A stretch of 64,000 nt of DNA from Erysipelothrix piscisicarius (GTDB lineage: Bacteria > Bacillota_I > Bacilli_A > Erysipelotrichales > Erysipelotrichaceae), in contig NZ_CP034234.1 of assembly GCF_003931795.1 (NCBI RefSeq), positions 62,001 to 126,000 of the forward strand, read 5' to 3'. Shown here piece by piece: positions 37,355-48,900 of the stretch (its first letter is position 1; each line of letters opens with the position of its first letter). The notes under the pieces are model-generated. The model was not told where the DNA came from. It was given only the letters and a program-made list of their open reading frames with translations, and searched no databases. Position numbers and translations under genes: made by a program.

Positions 37355-38337
37355 TTATAAGAGTTCTATTTTTCCTTTACATGTGTCTAAAGTCTCATCA
37401 TCCCAAAGACTTACTTGAACTTCACCAATATGTGCATTTCCCAATAACAGCATACACATACGGCTCTGACCAATACCACCACCAATTGTTAGTGGAAGTT
37501 CATCGTCTACGATCATCTTATGGAAATCATATTTTAAGCGATCTTCTTGATTTGCCTCTTTAAGTTGATACAACATCGCTTCGCGATCGACACGAATTCC
37601 CATGCTGGATAGTTCAAGTGCAATCCCAAGCGGTTCATGCCAGAACAACAAATCTCCGTTTAAAGACCAATCATCATAGTCCGGAGCGCGGTTATCATGC
37701 GGTTTTCCACTCTTGAGTTTATCACCAATTTGAATGATAAACGTTGTATGATGTTCCTTAACATATGCGTTTTCTCGTTCTTTAGAGCTCAAGTTTGGAT
37801 ACAAATCTTCCAATTCTTGACTTGTAATAAATGATACATTTGAATCAATCATGACATCCACATCTTGATACTTCGTATGTAAACGACTTGAAGTTTCCAC
37901 GATCGCATTCACAATGCTTTGAACCGTTTCTTTTAGATAATCTATCGTAAGTTGTTCACGTGAAATCACACGTTCCCAATCCCACTGGTCCACATAAATT
38001 GAGTGAATGTTATCCAACGCTTCATCACGGCGAATTGCATTCATATCCGTATAAAGACCGTTTCCTTCTCTAAAATCATATTGATGTAACGCAATGCGTT
38101 TCCATTTTGCCAGGGAGTGTACTACTTCACCCTCTGCATCCAGTGAGGGAACGTCAAAACGAACCGGACGCTCCAAACCATTTAAGTCATCATTTAAACC
38201 CGAATTTCGTGCCACGAACAAAGGCGCAGAAACCCGTTTTAATTTTAAACTTCCTGTGAGCGCCTCTTCGAAGCAACGCTTAATAAATCCAATCGCAGTT
38301 TGTGTGTCATAAACACCAAGTCTGGACTGATATCCTT
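37355..38337 (-). pseudogene. asnA: Asparagine synthetase A, 5' end replaced by IS copy 2
   Basis: AsnA makes asparagine from aspartate, ammonia and ATP. From GYQSRLGVYDTQ onward it is intact: KRVSAPLFVARNSGLNDDLN, EVVHSLAKWKR, GLYTDMNAIRRDE, YVDQWDWERVI, RAPDYDDWSLNGDLLFW, SSMGIRV and the terminal TIGGGIGQSRM. The first dozen or so native codons, its ribosome site and promoter are gone. The reading frame instead runs into the IS left end as far as an ATG at 38407, with no convincing ribosome site there. Function doubtful unless the IS supplies expression. Confidence 0.88.
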
Positions 38338-38423
38338 GGAACTGACCTAGTTCCGTGGGACTAAAGAAAAAAACCTCTTGTATGAGAATTATTGTAAAAT
38401 AGTTCAATATAGGAGGTTTTTAT

Positions 38424-38741
38424 ATGGGAACACGAACTATGCATAGCTATGAGACAAAGATGAAAGTTATAGAAATGAAATTGGCAGGCTACTCAAGCAG
38501 GTTTATTCAGACTGAACTTGGAATAAAAAATGTAACACAAGTCAAAACATGGTGGAGATGGTATCGAAATGGTGAACACTATCGATTTTCTCAACCTGTA
38601 GGCAAGCAATATACTTTTGGAAAAGGGCCTGAAGGAGACACGGTCGAAGAAACACAAAGACTTAGAATTAAATCTTTGGAGCAACAAATTGAACTATTAA
38701 AAAAGTATTTGGAAAGAGAAAGGATGTGGTTCCTGAAATAA
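38424..38741 (+). CDS. IS150-group OrfA (helix-turn-helix protein)
   Basis: A 105-residue DNA-binding half of the transposase. The N-terminal HTH is MKVIEMKLAGYSSRFIQTEL...WWRWY; the C-terminal leucine-zipper-like helix is ETQRLRIKSLEQQIELLKKYLER. ATG follows AGGAGGTTTTTAT. It overlaps orfB by 16 bp, with a slippery A6G run upstream of the overlap. Confidence 0.92.
   Translation: MGTRTMHSYETKMKVIEMKLAGYSSRFIQTELGIKNVTQVKTWWRWYRNGEHYRFSQPVGKQYTFGKGPEGDTVEETQRLRIKSLEQQIELLKKYLERERMWFLK
38699..38705 (+). promoter_or_regulatory. Programmed -1 frameshift heptamer A AAA AAG
   Basis: AAAAAAG is in the right phase of orfA (TTA-AAA-AAG). A -1 slip enters the orfB frame without a stop and would make the OrfAB fusion transposase, as known for IS3-family elements. 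Confidence 0.75.
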
Positions 38742-39574
38742 TCATCAAGCTCGTTGAAGAGTATCGCAACACTGTATCTCTTAAAGATATCTTGAATCTT
38801 TTTGGGGTACCTAAGTCAACGTATTACCGTTGGACTAAAAAAGAGCAACTAGAGTCTAATAATTATTCTGTCAATGAAGCATTAGTAATTGAACTTTGTA
38901 AAGAAAATAAATTTCGTTATGGATATCGAAAAATAACTGCATTAATTCGAAAAGAAAGAATTATCAATAAGAACACTGTTCAAAAGATAATGCAGAAACA
39001 CCAATGTCAATGCCGTGTTAAGGTCAAACGGTATCGAAAACAAAATCCGAAGATCATTATGCCCAATATCATTAATCGCGACTTTAAATCACTACGTCCT
39101 CTAGAGAAATTGGTGACAGATATCACTTACATCCCTTATGGCCATAAGATGCTCTATTTATCTACGATCATGGATTTATATAATGGTGAGATTATTGCGT
39201 CTACATTGAGTGACAGACAAAACCTAGAATGTGTGGTTGATACATTAAATCAACTTCCGGATATCGTTCAGCCATGTATTCTTCATTCTGATCAAGGGAG
39301 TGTCTATACATCAAAAGAGTATCAACTCAAAGTAAAAAATAAAAGCATTACCATGAGTATGTCCCGTAAGGGTACTCCCGCTGATAATGCTCCTATCGAA
39401 TCGTTTCATGCCTCGCTAAAGTGTGAAACATTCGAATTAAACCCAGAACTAAAGGGTTCTACTGAAATTGTATCACAAACTGTGATAAACTATTTAAAAT
39501 ATTACAATGAAAATCGAATACAAGAAAAGCTAGGATATCAATCTCCCGTAAATTATCGGTTAACTTCATCCTAA
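38726..39574 (+). CDS. IS150-group OrfB (DDE transposase domain)
   Basis: A 282-residue catalytic part. The retroviral-integrase-type DDE triad appears as KLVTDITYI, LHSDQGSVYTS and NAPIESFHASLK with the following K. An HTH (KDILNLFGVPKSTYYRW) and HTH_21-like region (FRYGYRKITALI) precede. First possible start is GTG at 38726, but it is probably made mainly as an OrfAB fusion. Confidence 0.93.
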   Translation: MVPEIIIKLVEEYRNTVSLKDILNLFGVPKSTYYRWTKKEQLESNNYSVNEALVIELCKENKFRYGYRKITALIRKERIINKNTVQKIMQKHQCQCRVKVKRYRKQNPKIIMPNIINRDFKSLRPLEKLVTDITYIPYGHKMLYLSTIMDLYNGEIIASTLSDRQNLECVVDTLNQLPDIVQPCILHSDQGSVYTSKEYQLKVKNKSITMSMSRKGTPADNAPIESFHASLKCETFELNPELKGSTEIVSQTVINYLKYYNENRIQEKLGYQSPVNYRLTSS

Positions 39575-39672
39575 CTTGGGTTTTTCTTTAGTCCCAAGGA
39601 ACTAGGTCAGTTCCGACTGAGATGTTTTTTTACTTTATCATTTATAAGAAACCGTCATTTTAGAATTACATA

Positions 39673-40500
39673 TTACTTACTCAACTGAAGCAATATCCAC
39701 TCAACCATAGTATCTAGAATCTCAGGGTACATCTTTTCATTAAGGATTTCATGGTATAGGTCTGGGTAAGCAATAAAACGTTTGTTTTTTGAACTGATGT
39801 TTTCATAAAGCCATTCACCTACTTCGATAGGAACAACCTTATCCTTTTCTCCATGACAAATTAAAACAGGATAGCGGTAACGGGATACATTTTTCGCAAC
39901 AAACTCCGGTGCCTTAATTAAAAATTCACGCATAAATCGTGCAGTTGCTTTATGTAAAACATCCGGATCATTTTTATAAGCACTCACAACCTCGGGTACC
40001 GAACAAATGTCATCTTCCACAACATTACGAATGTTTATCTTTTTAAATGATTTACCGACTACATTTAATACTTTACCCATATTTCCTTCAACCGGCGGAA
40101 GTGGTGCCACAGCAGGACCTGATAGAATTTGGCCTTTTAGTTCATAGGGATGTGCTATACCATACATCGTCGTAACAAGCCCACCCATACTATGACCTAA
40201 CATAAATACAGGAACACCGATATTCTCATCTTTAACAAATTTAACCATTTCATTACAATCTGAGATAAACGATAAATACGAATCGATATGTCCTTTAGGG
40301 GAGTCGGTACGACCGTGTCCACGTAAATCATAGCGATACACACTTAATCCTGCTTTATTAAAATGCTCTGTAACATGATCATAGCGACCAATATGCTCCG
40401 CAAAACCATGGTTAATAATAACAATAGCCTTCGGTTTTTCAACACAATCAGCTGCATAACGCAGCGAAACCTCATCATTAATCTTTAAATAAGATTCCAT
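39673..40500 (-). CDS. Alpha/beta hydrolase (monoacylglycerol lipase-like)
   Basis: A 275-residue hydrolase. Seen: oxyanion region IINHGFAEHIGRYDHV, GHGRTDSPKGH, nucleophile elbow LGHSMGGLVT (Ser), late Asp (HGEKDKVV) and catalytic His (LYHEIL). This pattern is that of lysophospholipase/monoacylglycerol lipases. No signal peptide, so cytoplasmic or membrane-associated. It begins 4 bp after the broken inositol-monophosphatase copy and is probably in its operon. Confidence 0.88.
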   Translation of the reverse strand: MESYLKINDEVSLRYAADCVEKPKAIVIINHGFAEHIGRYDHVTEHFNKAGLSVYRYDLRGHGRTDSPKGHIDSYLSFISDCNEMVKFVKDENIGVPVFMLGHSMGGLVTTMYGIAHPYELKGQILSGPAVAPLPPVEGNMGKVLNVVGKSFKKINIRNVVEDDICSVPEVVSAYKNDPDVLHKATARFMREFLIKAPEFVAKNVSRYRYPVLICHGEKDKVVPIEVGEWLYENISSKNKRFIAYPDLYHEILNEKMYPEILDTMVEWILLQLSK

Positions 40501-40504
40501 ATTC

Positions 40505-41270
40505 CTATCTCCTATCTTTGAGTTCCTGAATCACTGTGGGATTTGAAGCACACATAAATTCAAAATTCTTATCTTCAAATATAATCTTATTATCGCATGT
40601 ATCGTAAGTGAATGCACCACCAACTGCCTCAAGAATGATTGCTGTAGCTGCAATATCCCATACCTTCAAGCGCCGTGAGAGATACACCTGATGACGACCT
40701 GCAGCGACACCACAAATTTCAAGCGACGCTGCTCCCATATAACGTACCGACATAAAATGATCATGTGCCTACCGCATCCCCAAACATAACCTCTAGAGTC
40801 TTAGTATCCGAATAAACAACGGAATCACGAAGTGTTACGGTTTGAGATAGCATTGGAAGCTTATGATCGTTGAGGTAAGCCCCTTCGCCTGCAATCCCGA
40901 CATACATTTCATCACGACTCACGTCATAGACAATCCCAAAAACAGGTTTTTGTTCTTCATAATAACCAACAGATATCGCAAAATTACGTTTTTCAAAAAT
41001 AAAATTTCACGTACCATCAATTGGATCAATGATCCACAAATCATCAAGTCCAGTCGATGCAACCATTTTTTCTTCGGTAATAAAATTTTGGTTTGGATAT
41101 TTTGCATTAATGCGTTTGGCTAAAAATTGCTCTGTCCCTTTATCGACATTGGTAACAAAATCATTGCGTGCTGATTTCGTATCAATATTTAATTCTTGCT
41201 TCATATGTTCGCGAACATAGTCTCCTGCTTCATAAACTAATTGCTTCGCAAATGATAATTTTGATTGCAT
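40505..41270 (-). pseudogene. Inositol monophosphatase family gene, broken copy
   Basis: The first frame (41007-41270) runs from MQSKLSFAKQLVYEAG to WIIDPIDGT and meets TGA where the family has Thr before NF. The same frame then continues NFIFEKRNFAISVGYY...GEGAYLN and shifts near 40755-40765. The last part (40505-40753) reads RYMGAASLEICGVAAGRHQ to the end. The catalytic EE...DPIDGT and late WDIAA are present. It is homologous to the intact gene immediately upstream, so the pair is a tandem duplication with one copy decayed. The stop codon is not a simple homopolymer error. Confidence 0.82.
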
Positions 41271-41280
41271 ACATTTCTCC

Positions 41281-42048
41281 TTATAGTAGTGCTTTTAAAC
41301 TTTCTTTAATCGTTTGATTGGATGCCGCGATAAATACACGGGGTTCATTATCAAAGTAAAGCGTATCCTCTAAATCCCCAAAGTGGTAAGTACCACCAAC
41401 ACATGTTAAGACAATCACCGCAGCTGCGAAATCCCATACTTTGAGTTTAGGAAAGACATATGATTGCCATCGCCCTGCCGCAATATGACATACTTCTAGA
41501 GCTCCCGACCCTAAAAATCGATGCGTAATAAATAGTAGTTTAAGTTCTTGAGGGGTCATTTTAAATAAACCAGGACGGTAGACATCACCGGAAATAATTG
41601 AATCTTTTAACTGAATATCTTGGTCGAGCATCGCTAATTTTTGTCCGTTCAGATATGCTCCTTCACCAACAATCCCAACAAACATCTCATCTGCCATGAC
41701 ATCATAAACAATACCAAATACAGGCATTCCTTGATGATAATAACCCACAGAAATACTGAAATTTTGTTTTTGATAGATAAAGTTTGTGGTTCCATCAATC
41801 GGATCAATAATCCATAAATGGTCTTTCCCCATCGTTTCCACGGTTTTTTCTTCAGTTAAGAAATTTTGGTTTGAATAAGCTTCCTTGATTCCTGAAACTA
41901 AAAAAATCTCTGTTTGTTTATCAACATTCGTTACAAAATCTGATCTTGATGATTTAAGACTAATATCAATCGATTCCTGCATCATCGTTTTAATGCGTTC
42001 TCCGGCTTGACGTACAAGTTTTATCGTAAATTCTGCTTTTTTATTCAT
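41281..42048 (-). CDS. Inositol monophosphatase family protein
   Basis: Mg2+-dependent phosphatase of 255 aa. Metal-binding motifs: LTEEKT (Glu), WIIDPIDGTTNFIY (Asp-x-Asp) and the late VWDFAAAVIVLTCVGG (Asp). In bacteria such enzymes act on inositol phosphates, fructose 1,6-bisphosphate, NADP or 3'-phosphoadenosine phosphate; the motif alone does not decide. ATG at 42048. The second, broken copy follows after 10 bp. Confidence 0.9.
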   Translation of the reverse strand: MNKKAEFTIKLVRQAGERIKTMMQESIDISLKSSRSDFVTNVDKQTEIFLVSGIKEAYSNQNFLTEEKTVETMGKDHLWIIDPIDGTTNFIYQKQNFSISVGYYHQGMPVFGIVYDVMADEMFVGIVGEGAYLNGQKLAMLDQDIQLKDSIISGDVYRPGLFKMTPQELKLLFITHRFLGSGALEVCHIAAGRWQSYVFPKLKVWDFAAAVIVLTCVGGTYHFGDLEDTLYFDNEPRVFIAASNQTIKESLKALL

Positions 42049-42101
42049 TTTAACGCCTCCATCTTATCATTATAAACCTTTATCAATAAATATGTACATA
42101 T

Positions 42102-42138
42102 AAAAAAAGTCCTCCACTCAAATCGATGAGTGTAGGCC
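42102..42138 (-). terminator. Terminator of the rpoBC operon
   Basis: Stem of CC-TA/T-CACTCA with TGAGTG-GG and AATCGA loop, followed by seven T on the minus strand. Confidence 0.78.
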
Positions 42139-42174
42139 CTTAATTTTAGAAATGCATTGATTTATAAAACTCAA

Positions 42175-45100
42175 TTATCCACGAATAATTTCGCTAATAA
42201 CGGAATCCTCTTCCTCAATTGTATTTCGTTCAATACGTTCTTGGCGCTTGAGTTCAGCCATTTCTTTAACCATTTCAGTTGATTCACGGTATAATTCAGA
42301 ACCTGTTCCCGCTGGAATTTTCTTACCAATGATAACATTTTCTTTCAGACCCATGAGTGGATCAATCTTAGACTTGATAGCTGCATCCGTAAGAACTTTT
42401 GTAGTTTCTTGGAATGAAGCAGCTGATAAGAATGATTCCGTTTCAACAGAAGCTTTGGAAATACCGAGTAACACTGGACGATAACGTGCAGGGTTCTTAC
42501 CTTCCATAAGGATATCTTCATTGATTTGAGTCATGTTATCAACATGCATTTGAACACCAGGAGAAATTCCTGTATCTTGTCCATCAATTACAATAACTTT
42601 ACGCATCATTTGGTTAATCATAACTTCAATATGCTTATCAGAAATTTCGATACCACCACTTTGGTAAACTTTTTTAACTTCTTTTAAAATGTATTTTTGA
42701 ACATCGAGACGTCCTGCATATTCCATAAGTTTCTTAGGATCTACAGAACCTTCTGTTAGTTTTTCACCGGCTGAAACCTCAGAACCAACTTTTAACCAAC
42801 CACGAGCAGGTTGATGTGGTAATGTATGGTGCTCAACAGATGTTTTATCGTTTGCAACGGTGATGATATAACCGAAACCATCTTCGGCATTACGGATATC
42901 CGTAATACGTCCGGAAATTTCAGAAATCGCAGCACCCAGTTTTGGTGAACGCGCTTCAAAGAGTTCTTCAACACGTGGAAGACCTTGAGTGATATCTTCC
43001 CCACCAGCAACCGCAACCCCACCGGTATGGAACGTACGCATGGTTAGCTGTGTACCCGGTTCCCCGATTGATTGAGCGGCAACGATACCGACTGCTTCTC
43101 CAACCTCAACAATTTCACCTGTTGCCATGTTACGTCCGTAACATTTTTTACAGATACCATGTTTTGATTCACATGAGAATACAGAACGAATGCGAACTTG
43201 TTTGATTCCTGCATTCACAATACGTTTTGCAGCAAACTCATCGATATATTCGTCTTCTTCGATAATAACTTCTTTAGTTTTTGGATCAACAATTGTTTCT
43301 TTAATATAACGTCCAACAAGACGGTCATGGAGTGACTCAACAATTGTATTAGATTTACGATCTACAATTTCCTCTACAAGGAAACCGTTGTCGCTATAAC
43401 AGTCATCTTCAACGATTGTGACATCTTGCGCAACGTCAACAAGACGACGTGTAAGATATCCTGATTCCGCTGTTTTAAGAGCAGTATCGGTTAGTCCCTT
43501 ACGCACACCGTGAGTAGAAACGAAGAATTCACTAACGTTTAGACCTTCACGGAATGACGAATAGATTGGAACTTCAATAATTGATGATTGATAGCCTGCT
43601 TTTGATTTTGATTGAGTAGGTTTACCCATTAAACCACGCATACCGGATAACTGAGTAAAGTTAGAAACGTTACCACGAGCACCCGATGTCGCCATCATAT
43701 TGATAGGGTTTTTACGAGCAAGTTCGTCCATTAATTCCGCACCAACGCGTCCTTTAATACCATCCCATAGAGTCATCAGTTTACCTTCCCACTCTTGAGC
43801 TGTTAAACGACCCCGTTTGTATTGTTTCATTAATTTCGCAGCTTGTTCTTTACCCTCATCAACATATTTTTCTTTGTTAGGGGCAACATTGATGTCACTT
43901 AACGCAACAGTCATACCCGCAACAGTTGAATAGCGGAAACCTAAGTCTTTAATGTTATCTAAGATTTCAGCTGTTTTATCGATTGAGTAACGATCAAAGA
44001 TTTCTTTGATAATTTTCTCGAGATCTTTTTTCTTGAAGTCATTATTAAGTGGCATTGCACTAATAATTTCACGAACATCTTGTCCCATCGCAACAAAGAA
44101 TTTATCCGGTGTCGCTTTAAAATTATACGGTGAAACCTCGTTTAAGTATGGGAAGTCACTTGGGAACATATCGTTAAAGATAAGTTTACCAAGCGTTGTA
44201 ACAAGGTACATTTCGTTTTGTTTTGCACTTAACGTTGATTTCTTAAGTGATGATGCACGAACACAAATACGTGTATGTAAGTGAATCAACTCATGTTCAT
44301 ATGCAAGTTGTGCCTCATTGATGTCACGGAATGCTTTACCTTGGTTTTCACCAAAGCGACGCCATTTAGCACCTTCTTCCATATCGCCACGAGCTTCACA
44401 TTGTAATGCTTTTTCTTCAAATTCTTCTGGAGATTCTTCCATGTTTAGATAGAAGTTTCCAAGAACCATATCTTGAGATGGTGTAACAATCGGTTTTCCA
44501 TCTTTAGGACCAAGAATATTACGTGAACCAAGCATGAGCAATTCTGCTTCTGCTTGAGCCATTTCGGATAATGGAACGTGAACCGCCATTTGGTCACCAT
44601 CAAAGTCCGCGTTAAACGCAGGCGTTACAAGAGGGTGAAGACGAATTGCACGACCTTCAATCATTTTCGGTTTAAAGGCTTGAATACCAAGACGGTGAAG
44701 TGTAGGGGCACGGTTTAAGAGCACAGGGTGATCTTGAATTACTTCTTCAACAATATCCCAAACACGTGGATCTTGACGTTCAATAAGTTTTTCAGCAGCT
44801 TTAGCATTATTACTAATTCCACGAACCTTCATCTCATTTACAACAAATGGTTTAAAGAGTTGAATTGCCATTTCTTTAGGAATACCACATTCATACATCT
44901 TAAGATCTGGTCCAACAGCGATAACTGAACGACCTGAGAAGTCTACACGTTTACCAAGTAAGTTGGCACGGAAACGACCTTGTTTCCCTTTAAGACTGTG
45001 TGAAAGTGATTTTAGAGGACGTCCACCAGCACCTGTAACAGGTTTTGAACGACGACCATTGTCAATCAATGCGTCAACAGCTTCTTGAAGCATACGTTTT

Positions 45101-45951
45101 TCGTTTTGAACGATAACTTGTGGTGTACCCATTTCAAGTAAACGTTTCAGACGGTTATTACGTGTGATTACACGACGGTATAAGTCGTTTGCATCTGAAG
45201 CAGCAAAACGGCCACCATCAAGTTGTAACATCGGACGTAAATCTGGTGGAATAACTGGAAGTTCAGTCAGTACCATACATTCTGGCATGTTATCAGAATT
45301 AATAAATGCTTCAACCGTTTCAAGACGGCGAATTAACTTCTTACGCTTGTCGCCTTTAGCATTTTCTAATAACTCAAGAATTTCATTACGTTCTTTTTCT
45401 AAATCCATATTTTCAAGCAAGGTTTTAATACCTTCTCCACCTGCTTGAGCTACGAAACCATTCGGTCCGTATTGATTGATGTATTCACGATATTCGCGGT
45501 CATCAATAATTTGTTTGTATTGTAATCCTGATTTCTTAGGATCCACAATAACCCATTTTACGAAGTACACAACTTCTTCCAAAATTTTAGGGGTAATGTT
45601 TAGTAATAAACTCATGCGTGATGGAATACCACGTAAATACCAAATATGTGCAACAGGTGCAGCTAACGTAATGTGTCCCATACGTTCACGACGCACAGCA
45701 GATTTCGTTACTTCCACGCCACAACGATCACAAATAACACCACGGTAACGTACTTTCTTGTACTTACCACAGTAACATTCCCAATCCTTTGTAGGACCAA
45801 AAATCTTTTCACAGAACAATCCATCACGTTCCGGTTTTTGTGAACGATAGTTAATTGTTTCTGGTTTTTTAACTTCTCCATGAGACCATTCTAGAATGCG
45901 CTCAGGGGACGCTAAAGCGAGTTGTATCGAGTCAAAATTATTAATACTCAT
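42175..45951 (-). CDS. rpoC: DNA-directed RNA polymerase subunit beta'
   Basis: 1,258 aa. Seen: N-terminal zinc site with Cys59, Cys61, Cys74 and Cys77; the catalytic [12 protein letters not shown] (residues 447-458) with three Mg2+-binding Asp; [13 protein letters not shown]; the bridge/trigger region [17 protein letters not shown]; and the second zinc site [15 protein letters not shown]. Start ATG at 45951 follows GGAGGCGGTAATCTC, 17 bp after rpoB. Intact. Confidence 0.98.
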   Translation of the reverse strand: MSINNFDSIQLALASPERILEWSHGEVKKPETINYRSQKPERDGLFCEKIFGPTKDWECYCGKYKKVRYRGVICDRCGVEVTKSAVRRERMGHITLAAPVAHIWYLRGIPSRMSLLLNITPKILEEVVYFVKWVIVDPKKSGLQYKQIIDDREYREYINQYGPNGFVAQAGGEGIKTLLENMDLEKERNEILELLENAKGDKRKKLIRRLETVEAFINSDNMPECMVLTELPVIPPDLRPMLQLDGGRFAASDANDLYRRVITRNNRLKRLLEMGTPQVIVQNEKRMLQEAVDALIDNGRRSKPVTGAGGRPLKSLSHSLKGKQGRFRANLLGKRVDFSGRSVIAVGPDLKMYECGIPKEMAIQLFKPFVVNEMKVRGISNNAKAAEKLIERQDPRVWDIVEEVIQDHPVLLNRAPTLHRLGIQAFKPKMIEGRAIRLHPLVTPAFNADFDGDQMAVHVPLSEMAQAEAELLMLGSRNILGPKDGKPIVTPSQDMVLGNFYLNMEESPEEFEEKALQCEARGDMEEGAKWRRFGENQGKAFRDINEAQLAYEHELIHLHTRICVRASSLKKSTLSAKQNEMYLVTTLGKLIFNDMFPSDFPYLNEVSPYNFKATPDKFFVAMGQDVREIISAMPLNNDFKKKDLEKIIKEIFDRYSIDKTAEILDNIKDLGFRYSTVAGMTVALSDINVAPNKEKYVDEGKEQAAKLMKQYKRGRLTAQEWEGKLMTLWDGIKGRVGAELMDELARKNPINMMATSGARGNVSNFTQLSGMRGLMGKPTQSKSKAGYQSSIIEVPIYSSFREGLNVSEFFVSTHGVRKGLTDTALKTAESGYLTRRLVDVAQDVTIVEDDCYSDNGFLVEEIVDRKSNTIVESLHDRLVGRYIKETIVDPKTKEVIIEEDEYIDEFAAKRIVNAGIKQVRIRSVFSCESKHGICKKCYGRNMATGEIVEVGEAVGIVAAQSIGEPGTQLTMRTFHTGGVAVAGGEDITQGLPRVEELFEARSPKLGAAISEISGRITDIRNAEDGFGYIITVANDKTSVEHHTLPHQPARGWLKVGSEVSAGEKLTEGSVDPKKLMEYAGRLDVQKYILKEVKKVYQSGGIEISDKHIEVMINQMMRKVIVIDGQDTGISPGVQMHVDNMTQINEDILMEGKNPARYRPVLLGISKASVETESFLSAASFQETTKVLTDAAIKSKIDPLMGLKENVIIGKKIPAGTGSELYRESTEMVKEMAELKRQERIERNTIEEEDSVISEIIRG

Positions 45952-45968
45952 GAGATTACCGCCTCCTT

Positions 45969-48900
45969 CTACGCTTGCTCATCAAGGTTTAGTGATTCAA
46001 CCTCATTAGTTTCTTCGATTTCCACAACAATTTCTGGTTGCGGAACATCTTGTGATGGTGCTGAAGCAACTTCTTCATCACCATCTACAAGACTTTCTTT
46101 GATTTCTTCTTTGTTTTGGTCCAAGAATTTCACATCAAGTGCAAGTGCTTGGAGTTCATGTTTAAGTACTCGGAATGATTCTGGAATTCCAGGTTCTGGA
46201 ATATCTTCACCATTTTGAATAGCGGCATAAGTCTTTGTACGTCCATTTACGTCATCGGACTTAATGGTAAGGATTTCTTGAAGTGTGTTTGCAGCTCCAT
46301 AAGCATAGAGTGCCCAAACTTCCATCTCTCCAAATCTTTGTCCACCATTTTGTGCTTTACCACCAAGTGGTTGTTGGGTAACAAGTGAGTAAGGTCCTGT
46401 TGCACGAGCATGAAGTTTATCATCAATCATATGTGATAACTTAAGCATGTACATAACACCTACTGAAATACGTTCATCATAACGCTCACCAGTTTGTCCA
46501 TCATAAAGTACCATCTTACCATCAGGTGAAACGTTACCTTCTTTCATGATATTAAACAGTTCATCTGTTTCAATACCATCGAAAACACTTGTAGCAAACT
46601 TAATATTTAAGTTCTTCGCTGCAATACCCAGATGTAATTCTAAGATTTGTCCAATGTTCATACGACTTGGAACCCCAAGAGGGTTAAGCATAATATCAAC
46701 AGGTGTACCATCTTCCATGTATGGCATATCTTCTACAGGAAGAATCTTAGAGATAACCCCTTTATTACCGTGACGTCCAGCCATCTTGTCACCTTCATGG
46801 ATTTTACGTTTTTGAACGATGTAAACCTTAACAGATTCACTTACTCCAGGTGGCAAGTCATGTCCTTCCGCGCGGCTAAAAATCTTGATATCTTGAACAA
46901 TACCTGATCCACCGTGTGGAACTTTAAGTGAGTTATCTCGTACTTCACGGGATTTTTCACCAAAGATTGCAAGTAATAATTTTTCTTCTGGAGAAATTTC
47001 GCTTTGTCCTTTAGGTGTTACTTTACCCACTAGGATATCGCCTTCTTTAACTTCAGCCCCAATCATAACGATTCCGCGTGCATCAAGATGACGGCATGCA
47101 ACTTCACTTACGTTTGGTATATCACGGGTAATTTCTTCAGGTCCAAGTTTTGTCTCACGAACTTCAAGTGTATATTCTTCAATATGAATTGATGTATAGA
47201 CATCTTCTTTTACAAGACGTTCACTCATGATGATCGCATCTTCATAGTTATATCCGTTCCAAGTCATAAATGCGACTGTAACGTTTTGACCAAGAGCAAG
47301 CTCACCATTTTGCATGGATGGACCATCCGCAAGGATGTCACCATTTGAAACTTTTTCACCAAGAGCCACTAAAGGTTTTTGGTTAATACATGTTCCTTGG
47401 TTTGATCGTCTGAATTTTTGTAATAAATATGTACGTTCTTTTCCTGATACTCCGTTTACAATAACGCGGTTTGCATCAACATAAGAAACGATTCCGTCTT
47501 CATGACAGATTACCGCACTCCCTGAATCCTTTGCAATACGGTGTTCAATACCAGTACCAACAAATGGTGAGTTCGGTTTTAAAAGCGGAACAGCTTGACG
47601 TTGCATGTTGGCACCCATGAGAGCACGAGAAGCATCATCATTTTCCAAGAATGGAATCGCCGCAGTCGCAACAGAAACAATTTGTTTAGGACTCACGTCA
47701 ATAAGTTCTACAGTGTCACGGTGGGCAAGAATATTTTCACCACGGTAACGAACAACAACTTCTTCGTTCACAAGTTTGTGATCTTGCACTTCGTTCGCTT
47801 GCGCAATAACATATTCAAACTCATCGTCTGCAGATAGATAAATAATATCTTCAGTAACGGTTCCATCTGGAGTAACGATTCGGTATGGTGTTTGAATAAA
47901 ACCATACTTGTCAATTTTTCCATATGACGTTAAGTTCGAAATCAACCCGATATTTGGTCCTTCAGGTGTTTCGATTGGACAAATACGACCGTAGTGTGAT
48001 GTATGAACATCTCGAACTTCGAAACCAGCACGGTCACGTGTAAGTCCACCCGGTCCTAAAGCTGAAATACGACGTTTGTTTGTAAGTTCAGCAAGTGGGT
48101 TTAATTGGTCCATAAATTGTGACAATTGGGATGAAGAGAAGAACTCTTTAACCATTGCGGTCAATGGACGAACGTTTGTAAGATTTTTGGGTGTTAGGTT
48201 CGATGAATCTGAAGAGATTGACATACGTTCCTTAACAACACGTTCCATACGGCTTAAACCGATTCGGAATTGATTTTGGATTAATTCTCCAACTGTACGA
48301 ATACGACGGTTACCTAATTGGTCAATATCGTCTTCATTACCAACACCATCAATGAAGTTTAAGAAATATGAATATGTAGCATAAATATCTGATGCTACGA
48401 TTGTTGTTTTTTCAAGTAATGGATCAATACCAACAATCTTCACAATTTCTTCATGATCATCTTCATGCGCAACAAACAATTCTTGTATTGCTGCTCCGAC
48501 TAACCACATTGTTACGGGGCCATCTTCTAATGAATCAACAATAAGTTTTTCATTTGTTTTATTAATTTTAGGTACGTTGTAATTTGGTGTGAAACGATCA
48601 GCGATTAGATTTCCTTTTGCAGACATCATATCTGCTCCAGAAGCATCAAGAATACGTCCAACAGTATATAAACGTTGTGAGTAGTTTAACACTGCCCATA
48701 CGTTATCTTTTGTTACCACAACTTCTTTACCCATGATCCCTGTGTAAATTTGAATCGTTTCGCCTTTTAAGGTCTCAAGATCTTGTGCAGTAAGAACCGT
48801 TCCGCGTTCAAATTCAAAATCATCACCATCAACATCTTTCGATAAGATACGTCCAACTAAATGCACGGTTCCATCAACCTTGATATCACTTACATCGGGT

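Larger units (their letters stand above)
38338..39614 (+). mobile_element. IS3-family (IS150 group) insertion sequence, copy 2 (intact)
   Basis: 1,277 bp. Terminal inverted repeats of about 34 bp start GGAACTGACCTAGTTCC with one mismatch (G/T at position 18). It carries intact orfA and orfB. No matching 3-bp duplication at the ends: the left flank ends CTT, the right begins GAC, unlike copy 1. This points to an adjacent deletion or recombination with another copy. Confidence 0.95.
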
